Made by a program: the position numbers and the translations under genes
Shown: piece by piece, positions 1 through 9,293 of the stretch
How positions within the stretch are numbered: position 1 is the first letter of the stretch
Layout of the letters: every line of letters starts with the position of its first letter
Assembly: GCA_012719455.1 (NCBI GenBank)
Contig: JAAYAJ010000007.1
Coordinates: 20,502-84,501 of the forward strand
DNA length: 64,000 nt
Direction of reading: 5' to 3'
DNA from: Acidobacteriota bacterium
Lineage (GTDB): Bacteria > Acidobacteriota > UBA6911
The notes under the pieces: model-generated
What the model saw: the letters and a program-made list of their open reading frames with translations, nothing else
What the model was told of the DNA's origin: nothing
Databases searched by the model: none

Positions 1-504
1 GGCCTCGCCGGTCAGCGTGTTGCGCCTCAGGTTGACGTCGTAGAGGCGGATCGCCTGCGGAGCGTTTTGCAGGAACCTCCGGATCGTGCCGCGGGAGACC
101 GGGGAGCGCTGCGCCAGGCTGCCGAAGGATACGGCAACACAGCGCCCGGCCAGCTCCGCGAGCTCCGGCCGGTCCGGGATGTAATCCCAGGCCGCATCGG
201 GCTCGATCTGGTATCCGGGTTCGCCGTTGCGCAGGAAGACGGAAACGCGACCCGTCGGGTGACCGGGATCGCGCCCGACGTAACGGTCCGACATTCCACG
301 CCGCCGCAGGAAATCGACGATCCCCTCTCCCCTGCGATCGAAATTGACGCAGCTGACCGGCACCCCGGAGCCGATCCCGAGACGGTGGGCTAATTGATGC
401 GCGTGGACCGCAACGTTCAGTGGGGCGCCCCCCAGGGCCTCCGTTCCATCTTCGAAGACGTCGTAGAGAGCTTCCCCGATGCCGACGAAAATCAGCGGCT
501 TCAT
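1..504 (-). CDS. PfkB-family carbohydrate kinase (fructokinase-like), 3' part cut by window edge
   Basis: My translation of the minus strand from ATG at 504: MKPLIFVGIGEALYDVFEDGTEALGGAPLNVAVHAHQLAHRLG...; PfkB-type GGAPxNVA motif. The ORF track missed it because it is truncated. Confidence 0.85.
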   Translation of the reverse strand, partial: MKPLIFVGIGEALYDVFEDGTEALGGAPLNVAVHAHQLAHRLGIGSGVPVSCVNFDRRGEGIVDFLRRRGMSDRYVGRDPGHPTGRVSVFLRNGEPGYQIEPDAAWDYIPDRPELAELAGRCVAVSFGSLAQRSPVSRGTIRRFLQNAPQAIRLYDVNLRRNTLTGEA

Positions 505-524
505 GAGTACACCAGACGCGGCGC

Positions 525-1862
525 TCAGCGCATGCGTTTGACTTCGGCCAGCAGGTCCAGCAACCCGTTGACTATGGCGCTTTCCGCGTATCCGGGCCGG
601 CACCGCGACGACAACACCTCGAAAGTCTGGGTGCCGAAGGCCGCATCATTCGGAACATACCCGGAATTGCCGCTGCCGTTGGCCATCGACACGAAGATCG
701 CGCGGCCGACGGGCGACTCCTGCTTGAATCTCCGGGCGATCAGGCTGAAGATTTCCGCATTGGTCCCCGCGATCGCGATGTCGTCGATCATGAGGAGACT
801 CAGCCTGAGCTGGACGTCCGGTCCGTCTTTGTAGACCGCCTCGACCCCCGCGCGCCCCTGTCCGATCCGGTCCCTCCCGGGGAAGCTGATCATCTTCTGC
901 GCGGCGTATATCCCGCCGTCGGCCGACATCCGCGTCGTTTCGCGCATTACGCGCTTGACCTCCTCTCCCAGGAACTGGCCCATCGACAGGATCATCTGCT
1001 TTTGCTGCTCGAGCAGCTTCCTGACCGTGGGATCCTGCTTGTCGAGCCCTTGCCCCCCCGGCGGCATGGAGTTGCTGATATCCTGGCCGCGCCGGGCGTA
1101 ATCCCTGATCCGGATATCCCGCAGATCGAAGGTCTGCTGAAAGTAGATCGGGTTCTGGTCCCCCTGGGCCCCGGTGGAGAACAGCGCCACCAGCTTGTCA
1201 TCGAAGGAGTCCTCGATATACCGGGAGGCGGCGCCGGGAAAATCGCCGCTGACCATGTCGGTGTTGCCGGTGACGACCGCGTGGCAGGCGTAGTTGTAGT
1301 AGACCGCGATCGGCTCGCCGGCGGTGGTTTCGAACTTGATCACCGCCACGGTCTTGTCCGACGGACCCTCGTAGTTGGGGCCTTCCCACCACTTGTTGGT
1401 CTTGCGGTCGATGATGTTGCGGTTGACGTTGATGTAGGAAACACCCGTTCCGTAGCCGATGCGCGCGGGCTGGAGGTTTTCGCTGGCCGCCTTGACGGTC
1501 TCGAATATCTGGTCGGCCGATCCCGCAAAGGCGCTGTGCGTGTGCGTCGGGTTCATGACCAGGTTCCGGGCCGGGATGCCGAGCTCCCGCTCGATCCTCT
1601 GTGACACCGTCTTCCATGTCTGCTCTCCCACCATGCCTGTATCCACGGAAACCAGGGCGGCGCTGGTAACGCCGTTATTGATCACGATCGCCCGGGCGTA
1701 GATCCGGTCGAGAATCCCCTCGCTGTTTTTGGGCAACGTGGTGGGCGTGATGTCGATCTTTGCCGCCCCCGCCCGGAAGGAGTGCACCGGGGCCTCCGCC
1801 CGGGCGGCATACGGCAGGATGAGGGCCAGAAAAGTCATGAGGAGGATCCGTGCGGTAGTCAT
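525..1862 (-). CDS. Neutral/alkaline ceramidase-like secreted protein
   Basis: 445 aa with signal peptide; RAGAAKIDITPT start of mature region and NPTHTHSA metal-binding-like motif typical of neutral ceramidase-like proteins. Confidence 0.75.
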   Translation of the reverse strand: MTTARILLMTFLALILPYAARAEAPVHSFRAGAAKIDITPTTLPKNSEGILDRIYARAIVINNGVTSAALVSVDTGMVGEQTWKTVSQRIERELGIPARNLVMNPTHTHSAFAGSADQIFETVKAASENLQPARIGYGTGVSYINVNRNIIDRKTNKWWEGPNYEGPSDKTVAVIKFETTAGEPIAVYYNYACHAVVTGNTDMVSGDFPGAASRYIEDSFDDKLVALFSTGAQGDQNPIYFQQTFDLRDIRIRDYARRGQDISNSMPPGGQGLDKQDPTVRKLLEQQKQMILSMGQFLGEEVKRVMRETTRMSADGGIYAAQKMISFPGRDRIGQGRAGVEAVYKDGPDVQLRLSLLMIDDIAIAGTNAEIFSLIARRFKQESPVGRAIFVSMANGSGNSGYVPNDAAFGTQTFEVLSSRCRPGYAESAIVNGLLDLLAEVKRMR

Positions 1863-1907
1863 ATTGTTCTCCCGGCAATGACGCCCGTTCCCTGTTCCGA
1901 GCAGGGC

Positions 1908-3137
1908 CTAGGCGTCGTATTCGCTTGCATCCAGGGTGGCCAGGCGCCGGCGCGCCGGGTCATAGATCCAGTTGAACAGCAACCCGGCAAAGAGGAGGGC
2001 GGCGAAAACCGTCGCCAGGACAAAGCCGTACCGGGCATGGCCGAAAAGGTCGCTCACGCCTCCCATGGCCAGCGGCCCCACGGCGGCCGCCGTGCAGGTG
2101 AAGAAGAGGATGACGCCGGCCACGGCGCCATGCTCCGTCTTCGGAAAGCAGCTGATGCCTTTGGAATTGAGCGTCGGGTAGATCATGGACATGAAAAGGC
2201 CCGACAGGGGAAGCAGCCAGAGGGCATAGGACAGGCCGCCCGCGATGGAGCCGGCGAAACAGACCAGGATCGCCAGGCTGAAGAGGGCCATGACCGACGT
2301 CCAGCGGAAGCGCGCGAGGATCCACGCTCCCAGGAAACGGCCGAGGGCCCGCAGGGCGAAGAACAGGGAGGTGGCGTAAGCGGCCAGAAAAGTAAAGGAC
2401 CCCGAATAGCCTTCAAGGAACGTGGGCATCCAGACGTAGACGGCACACTCCGCCGCGACGTACAGGAAGATGAGAAGCGAAAAGCCCAGGGCATAGGGGT
2501 TTTTCATCATGCGCAGGGTGCGCCTGAAGTCGATCGGTTCCTCCGCGCTTCTCACGGTCTTCGGGTATTGCACCAGGGAGGCGGTCACGATCAACAGAAC
2601 GCAAATGGTCCCCGCGATCACGTAGAGCCATTTCCAGGAAAACCCGGTCGCGAGGAGCCGCGCCACGATGGCGGGGCCGATGATGGCGCCGACGCCGAAG
2701 AAGCCCTCGACCATGTTCATGGTGGCGGTATGTTCCGCCGTGGAACGCGAGATGTCTCCGACCAGGGCCAATGCTCCCGTCTTGAAGATCCCGATGGCCG
2801 CGCCGGAAATGACGAGCAACAGCAGGAAGAAGAGAAAGGAGTTCCCCACCGCGAACAGGTACGAGTTGAGCGCAAACAGGACGAGGCCGAGGATGATGGT
2901 CTTTTTGCGGCCCAGCTTGTCGGCAAGGTAGCCGAGAAAGATGGCGGCCAGCGCGATCGCAATCATGGGGGCATAGTGAAACGCCCCGGCGGCGGACATG
3001 CTCAGGCGGAATTCCTTGAGGATCACCGGGATGATGGTGCCGACGGAATCGGTGGTCATGGCGAACATCATGAACATCATGAACGTAAGCCACTTGATGG
3101 CCGTCAGGTGGCGATGGGGCGCAGCCTCTTGGTTCAT
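1908..3137 (-). CDS. MFS transporter
   Basis: 409 aa, about 12 hydrophobic segments, GYLADKLGRKKT MFS loop motif. Confidence 0.85.
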   Translation of the reverse strand: MNQEAAPHRHLTAIKWLTFMMFMMFAMTTDSVGTIIPVILKEFRLSMSAAGAFHYAPMIAIALAAIFLGYLADKLGRKKTIILGLVLFALNSYLFAVGNSFLFFLLLLVISGAAIGIFKTGALALVGDISRSTAEHTATMNMVEGFFGVGAIIGPAIVARLLATGFSWKWLYVIAGTICVLLIVTASLVQYPKTVRSAEEPIDFRRTLRMMKNPYALGFSLLIFLYVAAECAVYVWMPTFLEGYSGSFTFLAAYATSLFFALRALGRFLGAWILARFRWTSVMALFSLAILVCFAGSIAGGLSYALWLLPLSGLFMSMIYPTLNSKGISCFPKTEHGAVAGVILFFTCTAAAVGPLAMGGVSDLFGHARYGFVLATVFAALLFAGLLFNWIYDPARRRLATLDASEYDA

Positions 3138-3180
3138 CGGCGTTTCTCCTGCCCAAGCCCGGATGCTTCGGGCCGGGGCA

Positions 3181-4638
3181 TTACATGAAAATTCCCTCCG
3201 CCGCCGGGCCCGTGCCGTTGATGACGGCGCTCGGACCGGACAGGTCCACGCGGAGAGCGATCCGGTGCTCCCGCAGTTCCCACTGCAACTCGATCAGGTG
3301 GTCCTCCGGGGTCATGACCCGGAACTGGCCGGCGAACGCGGGATGCGTGTTCCGGAGCCGTATCAGCTCCATCTGCTTTTGTACCATGGGGCGCCGGAGC
3401 GCGGCGTCGATTTCTGCGGCCGTGTAATAGTGGCGGTTGATGTCGCGCCCGACACCCGACCGGGCGAGGAGTTCCATGTCGTTGGATCCTCCCAGCAGGC
3501 CGACGTAATACACCTGGGGGATCCCGGGAGCGAAAAACTGGAGGGCACGGGCGATCAGGTAATCGGTTTCCCGCCCTCCCAGGGCATCCAGGAAGGTGCA
3601 GTTCACCTGGTACAGGTCCAGGTTGCTGGCCGCCGCGCCGGTCGCCCGTCGGCTCTGGCCCCGGCTGCGCCGGTGGATGGTTTCCACCAGCAGGTCGATC
3701 TCCTCCGGCGTCAGCAATCCTGGATTCCCGTCGGTGTCGGCGCCCACGTCGATCACCCCGATGCCGTCGTGGGTGTCCAGGACCGAAACCGCGTTGCGCG
3801 GACTGATGGACAGCCAGCGCGCCAGCGGACGCGCATCCCGGCGATAGAGCGCATGGAGCACCAGCGGCGGCAGGGCGAAGTCGTAGACCCGGTCGACCTG
3901 GCGGGCGATTTCGATCTGCTTCCGGTAATGACTGTGGACCTCCACCAGGACCTCGATCCCGAGGGAGCGGGCCTTCGAGGTCAACCCGGCGATGTATTCA
4001 AAGGTTTCGGGGATCATGAAACAGTTCGTGCCCGGCTTTTTGATCGCGTAGCCGACGGCGTCGAGCCGGATCATTTTGATGCCGGAGGCCTGGAACCTGC
4101 GGAGGATCGACTCCAGATAGGCTTCGGCCAGGGGGTGGCGGACATCGATGTCCACCTGCTCCGGGTTGAAGGTGGTCCACAACAGCTTCCTCTCCCCAGA
4201 CTGCAGCGTAACGGGGGTGAAGGGAAGGGAGGGGCGCGGCCGGTAGATGCCGAGGAGATCCGATTCTCGGGCGCCCTGCGGAAAGACCCGGTCGAAGGTG
4301 AGAAACATGTCCGCGTATTCCGAGCCCGTTCCCCGGCGCGAAAAGTCGAGGAATTGCGGGGATGACGAGGAAATATGGTTCACGATGAGGTCCGCAACGA
4401 GATCCACCGTGGAGCCCAGGGACTTCACGTCCGGCCAGGTTCCCAGGCGTGCGTCCACCTCGGTGTGGTCGATCGGGTCAAACCCCGCGTCCGCGCCGTC
4501 GATAGGGGTATAAAAGGGGAGAAGGTGGACTCCCCCGAACAGTCCCGCCAGTTCATTTTGCAGCAGGCGATGGAGTTCGCGAAACCCCCCGCCCGACAGG
4601 CGGTCTACGTAGGTGATGAGCTGGACCTGGTTCTTCAT
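3181..4638 (-). CDS. Sucrose phosphorylase / GH13 family glycosidase
   Basis: From internal Met: MKNQVQLITYVDRLSGGGFRELHRLL...; HLLPFYTPIDGADAGFDPIDH, IRLDAVGYAIKKPGTNCFMIPETFE, DTHDGIG motifs. Confidence 0.88.
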   Translation of the reverse strand: MKNQVQLITYVDRLSGGGFRELHRLLQNELAGLFGGVHLLPFYTPIDGADAGFDPIDHTEVDARLGTWPDVKSLGSTVDLVADLIVNHISSSSPQFLDFSRRGTGSEYADMFLTFDRVFPQGARESDLLGIYRPRPSLPFTPVTLQSGERKLLWTTFNPEQVDIDVRHPLAEAYLESILRRFQASGIKMIRLDAVGYAIKKPGTNCFMIPETFEYIAGLTSKARSLGIEVLVEVHSHYRKQIEIARQVDRVYDFALPPLVLHALYRRDARPLARWLSISPRNAVSVLDTHDGIGVIDVGADTDGNPGLLTPEEIDLLVETIHRRSRGQSRRATGAAASNLDLYQVNCTFLDALGGRETDYLIARALQFFAPGIPQVYYVGLLGGSNDMELLARSGVGRDINRHYYTAAEIDAALRRPMVQKQMELIRLRNTHPAFAGQFRVMTPEDHLIELQWELREHRIALRVDLSGPSAVINGTGPAAEGIFM

Positions 4639-4757
4639 GAGGACTCGCTGAAATGATCCATGATTTGCTCCCCGGGGCGCGCCCGGATTGCGAAAGGACA
4701 AAGGCCTTCCCATGCGGGAAAACCATTCCTATAGGCTTCATCAATAGCAGCATGTTT

Positions 4758-4804
4758 TTACCGATGTCAATACTTATTAAAACGGTAATACAAACGGATT
4801 GACA
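4758..4804. promoter_or_regulatory. Putative divergent promoter/operator region
   Basis: Inverted repeat TTACCG (4758-4763) / CGGTAA (4783-4788) around a minus-strand TTGACA (4765-4770); a plus-strand TTGACA lies at 4799-4804. AT-rich stretch in an otherwise GC-rich region. Confidence 0.35.
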
Positions 4805-5142
4805 GAAAACGGACTTTTGCAATAGCATGCCCGGCAAAGGGGCCGTTGTCGAGACGTCCGGATCTTCCTTGCGTCCAGGGGGAGCAACAGGGGGAGCAAA
4901 TTGACAAACCTCTCTCGGCGGCGTCGGCTTACGACTGACCGGATGGATCCGCGATGTCACCGGCAGTTGTCGCTCCGCCTGGAAAGCTGCGATTCTCAGC
5001 CTGGCGATCGGACTGGTTTCGCTCCTCCGGGTTTCCGCCCCTGTCCATTCTTGCAGCGGGAAGTCCCCGTCAAAATCGGCGGCGGCGTGAGGGGATTGCC
5101 CCCGACATTCGGGAGCCGAAGGAACCGCCGGGGAGATCGACC

Positions 5143-6735
5143 ATGAAAATCAACACCATCACAATAGGGCGCGCTTTCGCGGCCGCCCTGATCCTGTTCT
5201 TGTCGAAGCCGGCCCTGGGGGGCGAGGCGGATGCGCGCGAGAAGTGTGCGTCGCTTTCGACCCTGTCCACTCCAACCTTCAGGGTGGATACGGCGGAATG
5301 GGTGGCGGCCGGTCGCCTGCCGGCGGGTCCCTTCGGAGAAACGGCGGAGGCCCCCTCCCATTGCCTGTTTCGCGTCGTGCTCGATCCGCGCGAATCGGGG
5401 ATGGAGGAGATGAGCTATGGCACCGGCATCGAGCTGCGAATGCCGCTTGACTGGAACGGGCGCATGCTGTTTCAGGGGGGAGGGGGCCTTGACGGCGTAC
5501 TGATCCCCGCATTCGGTTCGGTCTCGGGATTCCCGTCCGCGCTTGCAAGGGGTTTCGCGGTGGTCTCGACCGACGGCGGGCATAGGGGCCGCAACAACGT
5601 GGACGCCCGCTTCGCCGTCGACCAGCAGGCCAAGCTCGATTTCGCCTACCAGGCGGTGGCGCGGACCACGCGCGAGGCCAAAGCCCTCATCGGGCGATAC
5701 TACGGCCGCAAGCCGGAATATTCCTACTTCATGGGTTGTTCCACGGGCGGGCGCGAGGCGATGATGGCGGCACAGCGACTCCCGCTGGAATTCGACGGGG
5801 TGGTCGCCGGAAACCCCTCCTTCAACCTGACGCAGGTCGCCGTCAACCAGATCTGGAGTCTGCAGGCGGTTGCGCGGATTGCGCCCCGGGACGAGACAGG
5901 CAAGCCGCTGTTGTTCGAGGCCTTCACCGATGCCCAGCTGCAAGCCGTGGCCGCGGGCGTGCTCGGGCAATGCGACGCTCTTGACGGCCTCGCGGACGGC
6001 ATTATCCACGACTACCAGGCCTGCCGTTTCGATCCGGCCTCCCTGCGTTGCGGGACGGCACCCTGTCTTTCCACGCCGCAGATCGAGGCCCTGAAGGATA
6101 TCCACGGCGGGACGCGCAATTCGCGGGGCGAGTCTCTCTACGGGTCGACCCCGTACGACACGGGCATCGGCCTGCCGGCATGGAGGGCTATGCACCTGGG
6201 CACCAGGGACAACCCGCCCGCGAATGCATCCCTGGGCCGCGATACGCTCCGCCTTTTCTCCATGACGCCGGCCGACCCGGAGCTCGATCCGCTCCGTTTC
6301 GATTTCGACCGGGATATCGCCGCTACCGCCGAAACCGCGGCCATCAACGACGCCGTGGCCACCCTGCATACTTCCTTCGCGGGACACGGCGGAAAGATGA
6401 TCGTCTATCACGGGCTTTCCGACCAGGCGATGTGGGCCGGCGCCCTGACGCGCTGGTATGAGCGCCTGACGCCCCGCGACGGCCAGGGCCCGCAATCGTG
6501 GGCCCGCCTTTTTCTGGTTCCGGGCATGACACATTGCGGCGGCGGCCAGTCGACGGACCGGTTCGACATGCTCTCGGCGATCCAGGAATGGGTCGAGCAG
6601 GGACGGGCTCCGGACCGCGTGGTCGCCTCGGGAAAAGCCTTTCCCGGCGTGACCCGTCCGCTCTGTCCCTATCCGAAGGTGGCCCGGTTTGACGGCGGCG
6701 ACGAGGATGACGAGAAGAGCTTCTCCTGCCGCTGA
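5143..6735 (+). CDS. Tannase/feruloyl esterase family hydrolase, secreted
   Basis: Signal peptide (MKINTITIGRAFAAALILFLSKPALGG); GCSTGGREAMMAAQRLP nucleophile motif and MTHCGGG, matching the CS-D-HC arrangement. Confidence 0.88.
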   Translation: MKINTITIGRAFAAALILFLSKPALGGEADAREKCASLSTLSTPTFRVDTAEWVAAGRLPAGPFGETAEAPSHCLFRVVLDPRESGMEEMSYGTGIELRMPLDWNGRMLFQGGGGLDGVLIPAFGSVSGFPSALARGFAVVSTDGGHRGRNNVDARFAVDQQAKLDFAYQAVARTTREAKALIGRYYGRKPEYSYFMGCSTGGREAMMAAQRLPLEFDGVVAGNPSFNLTQVAVNQIWSLQAVARIAPRDETGKPLLFEAFTDAQLQAVAAGVLGQCDALDGLADGIIHDYQACRFDPASLRCGTAPCLSTPQIEALKDIHGGTRNSRGESLYGSTPYDTGIGLPAWRAMHLGTRDNPPANASLGRDTLRLFSMTPADPELDPLRFDFDRDIAATAETAAINDAVATLHTSFAGHGGKMIVYHGLSDQAMWAGALTRWYERLTPRDGQGPQSWARLFLVPGMTHCGGGQSTDRFDMLSAIQEWVEQGRAPDRVVASGKAFPGVTRPLCPYPKVARFDGGDEDDEKSFSCR

Positions 6736-6785
6736 AGGGCGTGCAGTTCATGACACAATCCGGGGAAAAACCGGGAGGAGGCCGA

Positions 6786-8483
6786 ATGATGGACAGGAAG
6801 TCGCAAAACGGCGGTGGACTCAATCGTCGGCAGGCCCTGCTGCTCACCGCTTCGGCGGGCGTGGCCGCGTGGGTGGGAACAGCCTGCGCCCCGGGCGGAG
6901 GCGCCAAAAGGGGCGCGTCCGGGTCTGCGGCGGCGAGCTGCAGTACTCCGCGGACGGCGGTCGCCCGCACGCAATACGGGAAGGTGCGCGGGTATGTCGA
7001 GGATGGAGTCCTGACCTTCAAGGGAGTTCCGTACGGCGCCGACACCGGGGGGGAGAACCGATGGCTTCCGGCCCGACCGCCCGCGCCGTGGGAGGGTGAA
7101 TACCCGGCCCTGACCTACGGCCCCAATTGTCCGCAGAACCTTCATGACTGGTCGAGCGAGCAGACGTTCCTTCAGCAGTGGACCGACGGCTGGCAGGGCG
7201 AGGACATGCTCAAGGTGAACGTGTGGACACCGGGCCTCGAGGGCAAACGCCCGGTGATGTTCTACATCCACGGCGGCGGCTACGCCTTCGGTTCGGCTTA
7301 CGAACTGGCCGCGCAGGACGGGGCGCAGATGGCTCGGCATCATGATGTCGTGTGCGTGACGGTCAATCACCGTCTCAACGTGCTCGGGTTCCTCGATGTC
7401 TCCTCGATTGGAGGTGCGGCGTATGCCGATTCGGCCAACGTCGGGATGACCGACCTGGTGGCCGCGCTCCGCTGGGTTCGGGACAACATCGCCCATTTCG
7501 GCGGCGATCCGGACTGCGTCATGATTTACGGCCAGTCGGGAGGGGGTTCCAAGGTGACGACGCTGCTGGGAATGCCCTCGGCGGCTGGACTGATCCATCG
7601 TGCTTCGGCGCAGTCGGGCGGCGGAGGGGATGCCCCCGGGGCCGAGCAGTCAGGGGAATACGCCCGGCGCGTCATCGCCGAACTCGGCGTCCGGGATATC
7701 GCCGAGCTGCAGAAGGTGGAATGGTCCCGGTTGAACCGGGTGGGGAGCGCCGTGGCGGCGGCGATGAACCCCCCCATGGGGGTGCATGGACCGATCGCGC
7801 CCCCGGGAACGGAGCAGCCGCGCGTAGGCTGGGGGCCGACGCTCGACGGCCGCGTCATCACGATGAAGTCGTTCTTCGAGGACGCCCCCGCGATATCCAG
7901 GGACATACCGATGTTGTTCGGCTCGGTGAGCGAAGAAGGGAACAGCATGCGTTCCAGGCCGACGGAGGACGAGTGGCGGGCCACCCTGACCCGAAGCTAC
8001 GGCGAAGCCAAGGCCACGGCGCTGATTGCGGCGATGAAGAAGGCGCACCCGGAGAAGAGCATCCGCACGCTGTCCTACATGTGCAACGGCAGCGGACTGA
8101 ACACCTTCAACATCTGCAACAACGCCATCCGCATGGCCGGCATGAAATATCGACAGAAGGGGGCGCCCGCGTTCCTTTGGTATTTCACCTGGCAGTCGCC
8201 GATGCTGGAAGACGCGGGCGCCTGGCACACGGCGGAACTCGCCTTCTGTTTCGATAACACGAAGCGGTGTGAACAGGGGACGGGGAACGGGCCGGAAGCG
8301 CAGGCGCTGGCAAGGAAAATGGCCACCGCCTGGGCCAATTTCGCGCGCACCGGCAACCCCAGCCAGCCGGGGCTCGCCTGGGAGGCCTTCGATCCGGTCC
8401 GCTGCCAGACGATGGTGTTTGACGATCACTGCCGGATGGTCGATGATCCGGAAGGGGAAGTGCGCAGGATCCTGCTGTCCTAA
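6786..8483 (+). CDS. Type-B carboxylesterase, Tat-type signal
   Basis: N-terminal LNRRQALLLTASAGVAAWVGTACAPG; GQSGGGSKVTTLLGMPSA nucleophile elbow; FYIHGGGYAFGS oxyanion region. Confidence 0.9.
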   Translation: MMDRKSQNGGGLNRRQALLLTASAGVAAWVGTACAPGGGAKRGASGSAAASCSTPRTAVARTQYGKVRGYVEDGVLTFKGVPYGADTGGENRWLPARPPAPWEGEYPALTYGPNCPQNLHDWSSEQTFLQQWTDGWQGEDMLKVNVWTPGLEGKRPVMFYIHGGGYAFGSAYELAAQDGAQMARHHDVVCVTVNHRLNVLGFLDVSSIGGAAYADSANVGMTDLVAALRWVRDNIAHFGGDPDCVMIYGQSGGGSKVTTLLGMPSAAGLIHRASAQSGGGGDAPGAEQSGEYARRVIAELGVRDIAELQKVEWSRLNRVGSAVAAAMNPPMGVHGPIAPPGTEQPRVGWGPTLDGRVITMKSFFEDAPAISRDIPMLFGSVSEEGNSMRSRPTEDEWRATLTRSYGEAKATALIAAMKKAHPEKSIRTLSYMCNGSGLNTFNICNNAIRMAGMKYRQKGAPAFLWYFTWQSPMLEDAGAWHTAELAFCFDNTKRCEQGTGNGPEAQALARKMATAWANFARTGNPSQPGLAWEAFDPVRCQTMVFDDHCRMVDDPEGEVRRILLS

Positions 8484-8620
8484 AAACGGCAGGGGGCTTC
8501 GGCGGGGAGCGGGCGAAAACTGTCAATTGCGGGGAAAGGGGGCGGGCACGCTTTCCCGGGCCTCGGCTTCGAGCGACAATAGATTGTTTGTGGCAACGGC
8601 ATTAAAAAAGGAGAGATTCG

Positions 8621-9268
8621 ATGAGTTCCAAAAACGGCAAAAAGGATCAAACCCGCAGGGCATTTTTCAGTGACGTCACCGCTTCCGGTGCTTTGGCGGC
8701 GCTGGCCATGGCTCAAATGGTCTCATCGCCTGCGCAGGCGCAGGAGGCAAAGAAGCCCCAGAACAATCTGCGGATGCCGACCAACATTCCCCCATGGCCC
8801 AAGGGAACCACGGGCAACAAATACAGCCACCTGTTCTGCACCAGGCTGAAGGAGAAACCGCTGACGGACACCATCCTCACTCCGACGATCAGTTTTCGCG
8901 GCGCAAGCGACCTTCCCGGCGCCGGCATCAACATGGGATTCCGCTATTACGTCAAGCCGTACAAGATGGAACTGCAATCCCATCACCATGATGTCGACGA
9001 ATACCTCTTTTTCCTGGGCGGCCAGCTGCCTGATCTGACGGCCAATTTCGACGCGGAAATCGAGATCTTCCTGGGCCCGGAGTACGAAAGGCATATCATC
9101 ACCAAGCCCTGTATTCTCTTTATCCCCAAGGGGTTCGAGCACAATCCGATGGATATCAAGAGAGTGGGGAAGCCGCTGTTGTTCATGCCGCTGCACCTGG
9201 CCCCCTACTTCAACGGAGTCTACCAGACGGGATACATGCAGTTCATCGGCAATGAAAAGATCGATTGA
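8621..9268 (+). CDS. Cupin-domain protein, Tat-type signal
   Basis: TRRAFFSDVTASGALAALAM leader; QSHHHDVDEYLFFLGG and CILFIPKGFEHNP cupin-like motifs. Confidence 0.72.
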   Translation: MSSKNGKKDQTRRAFFSDVTASGALAALAMAQMVSSPAQAQEAKKPQNNLRMPTNIPPWPKGTTGNKYSHLFCTRLKEKPLTDTILTPTISFRGASDLPGAGINMGFRYYVKPYKMELQSHHHDVDEYLFFLGGQLPDLTANFDAEIEIFLGPEYERHIITKPCILFIPKGFEHNPMDIKRVGKPLLFMPLHLAPYFNGVYQTGYMQFIGNEKID

Positions 9269-9293
9269 AAAGCGGGTGCGCAAGGAGACAAAA

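Noticed and set aside
1782-3188. 468-aa plus-strand ORF
   Set aside because: Antisense to the MFS gene; charged, low-complexity translation.
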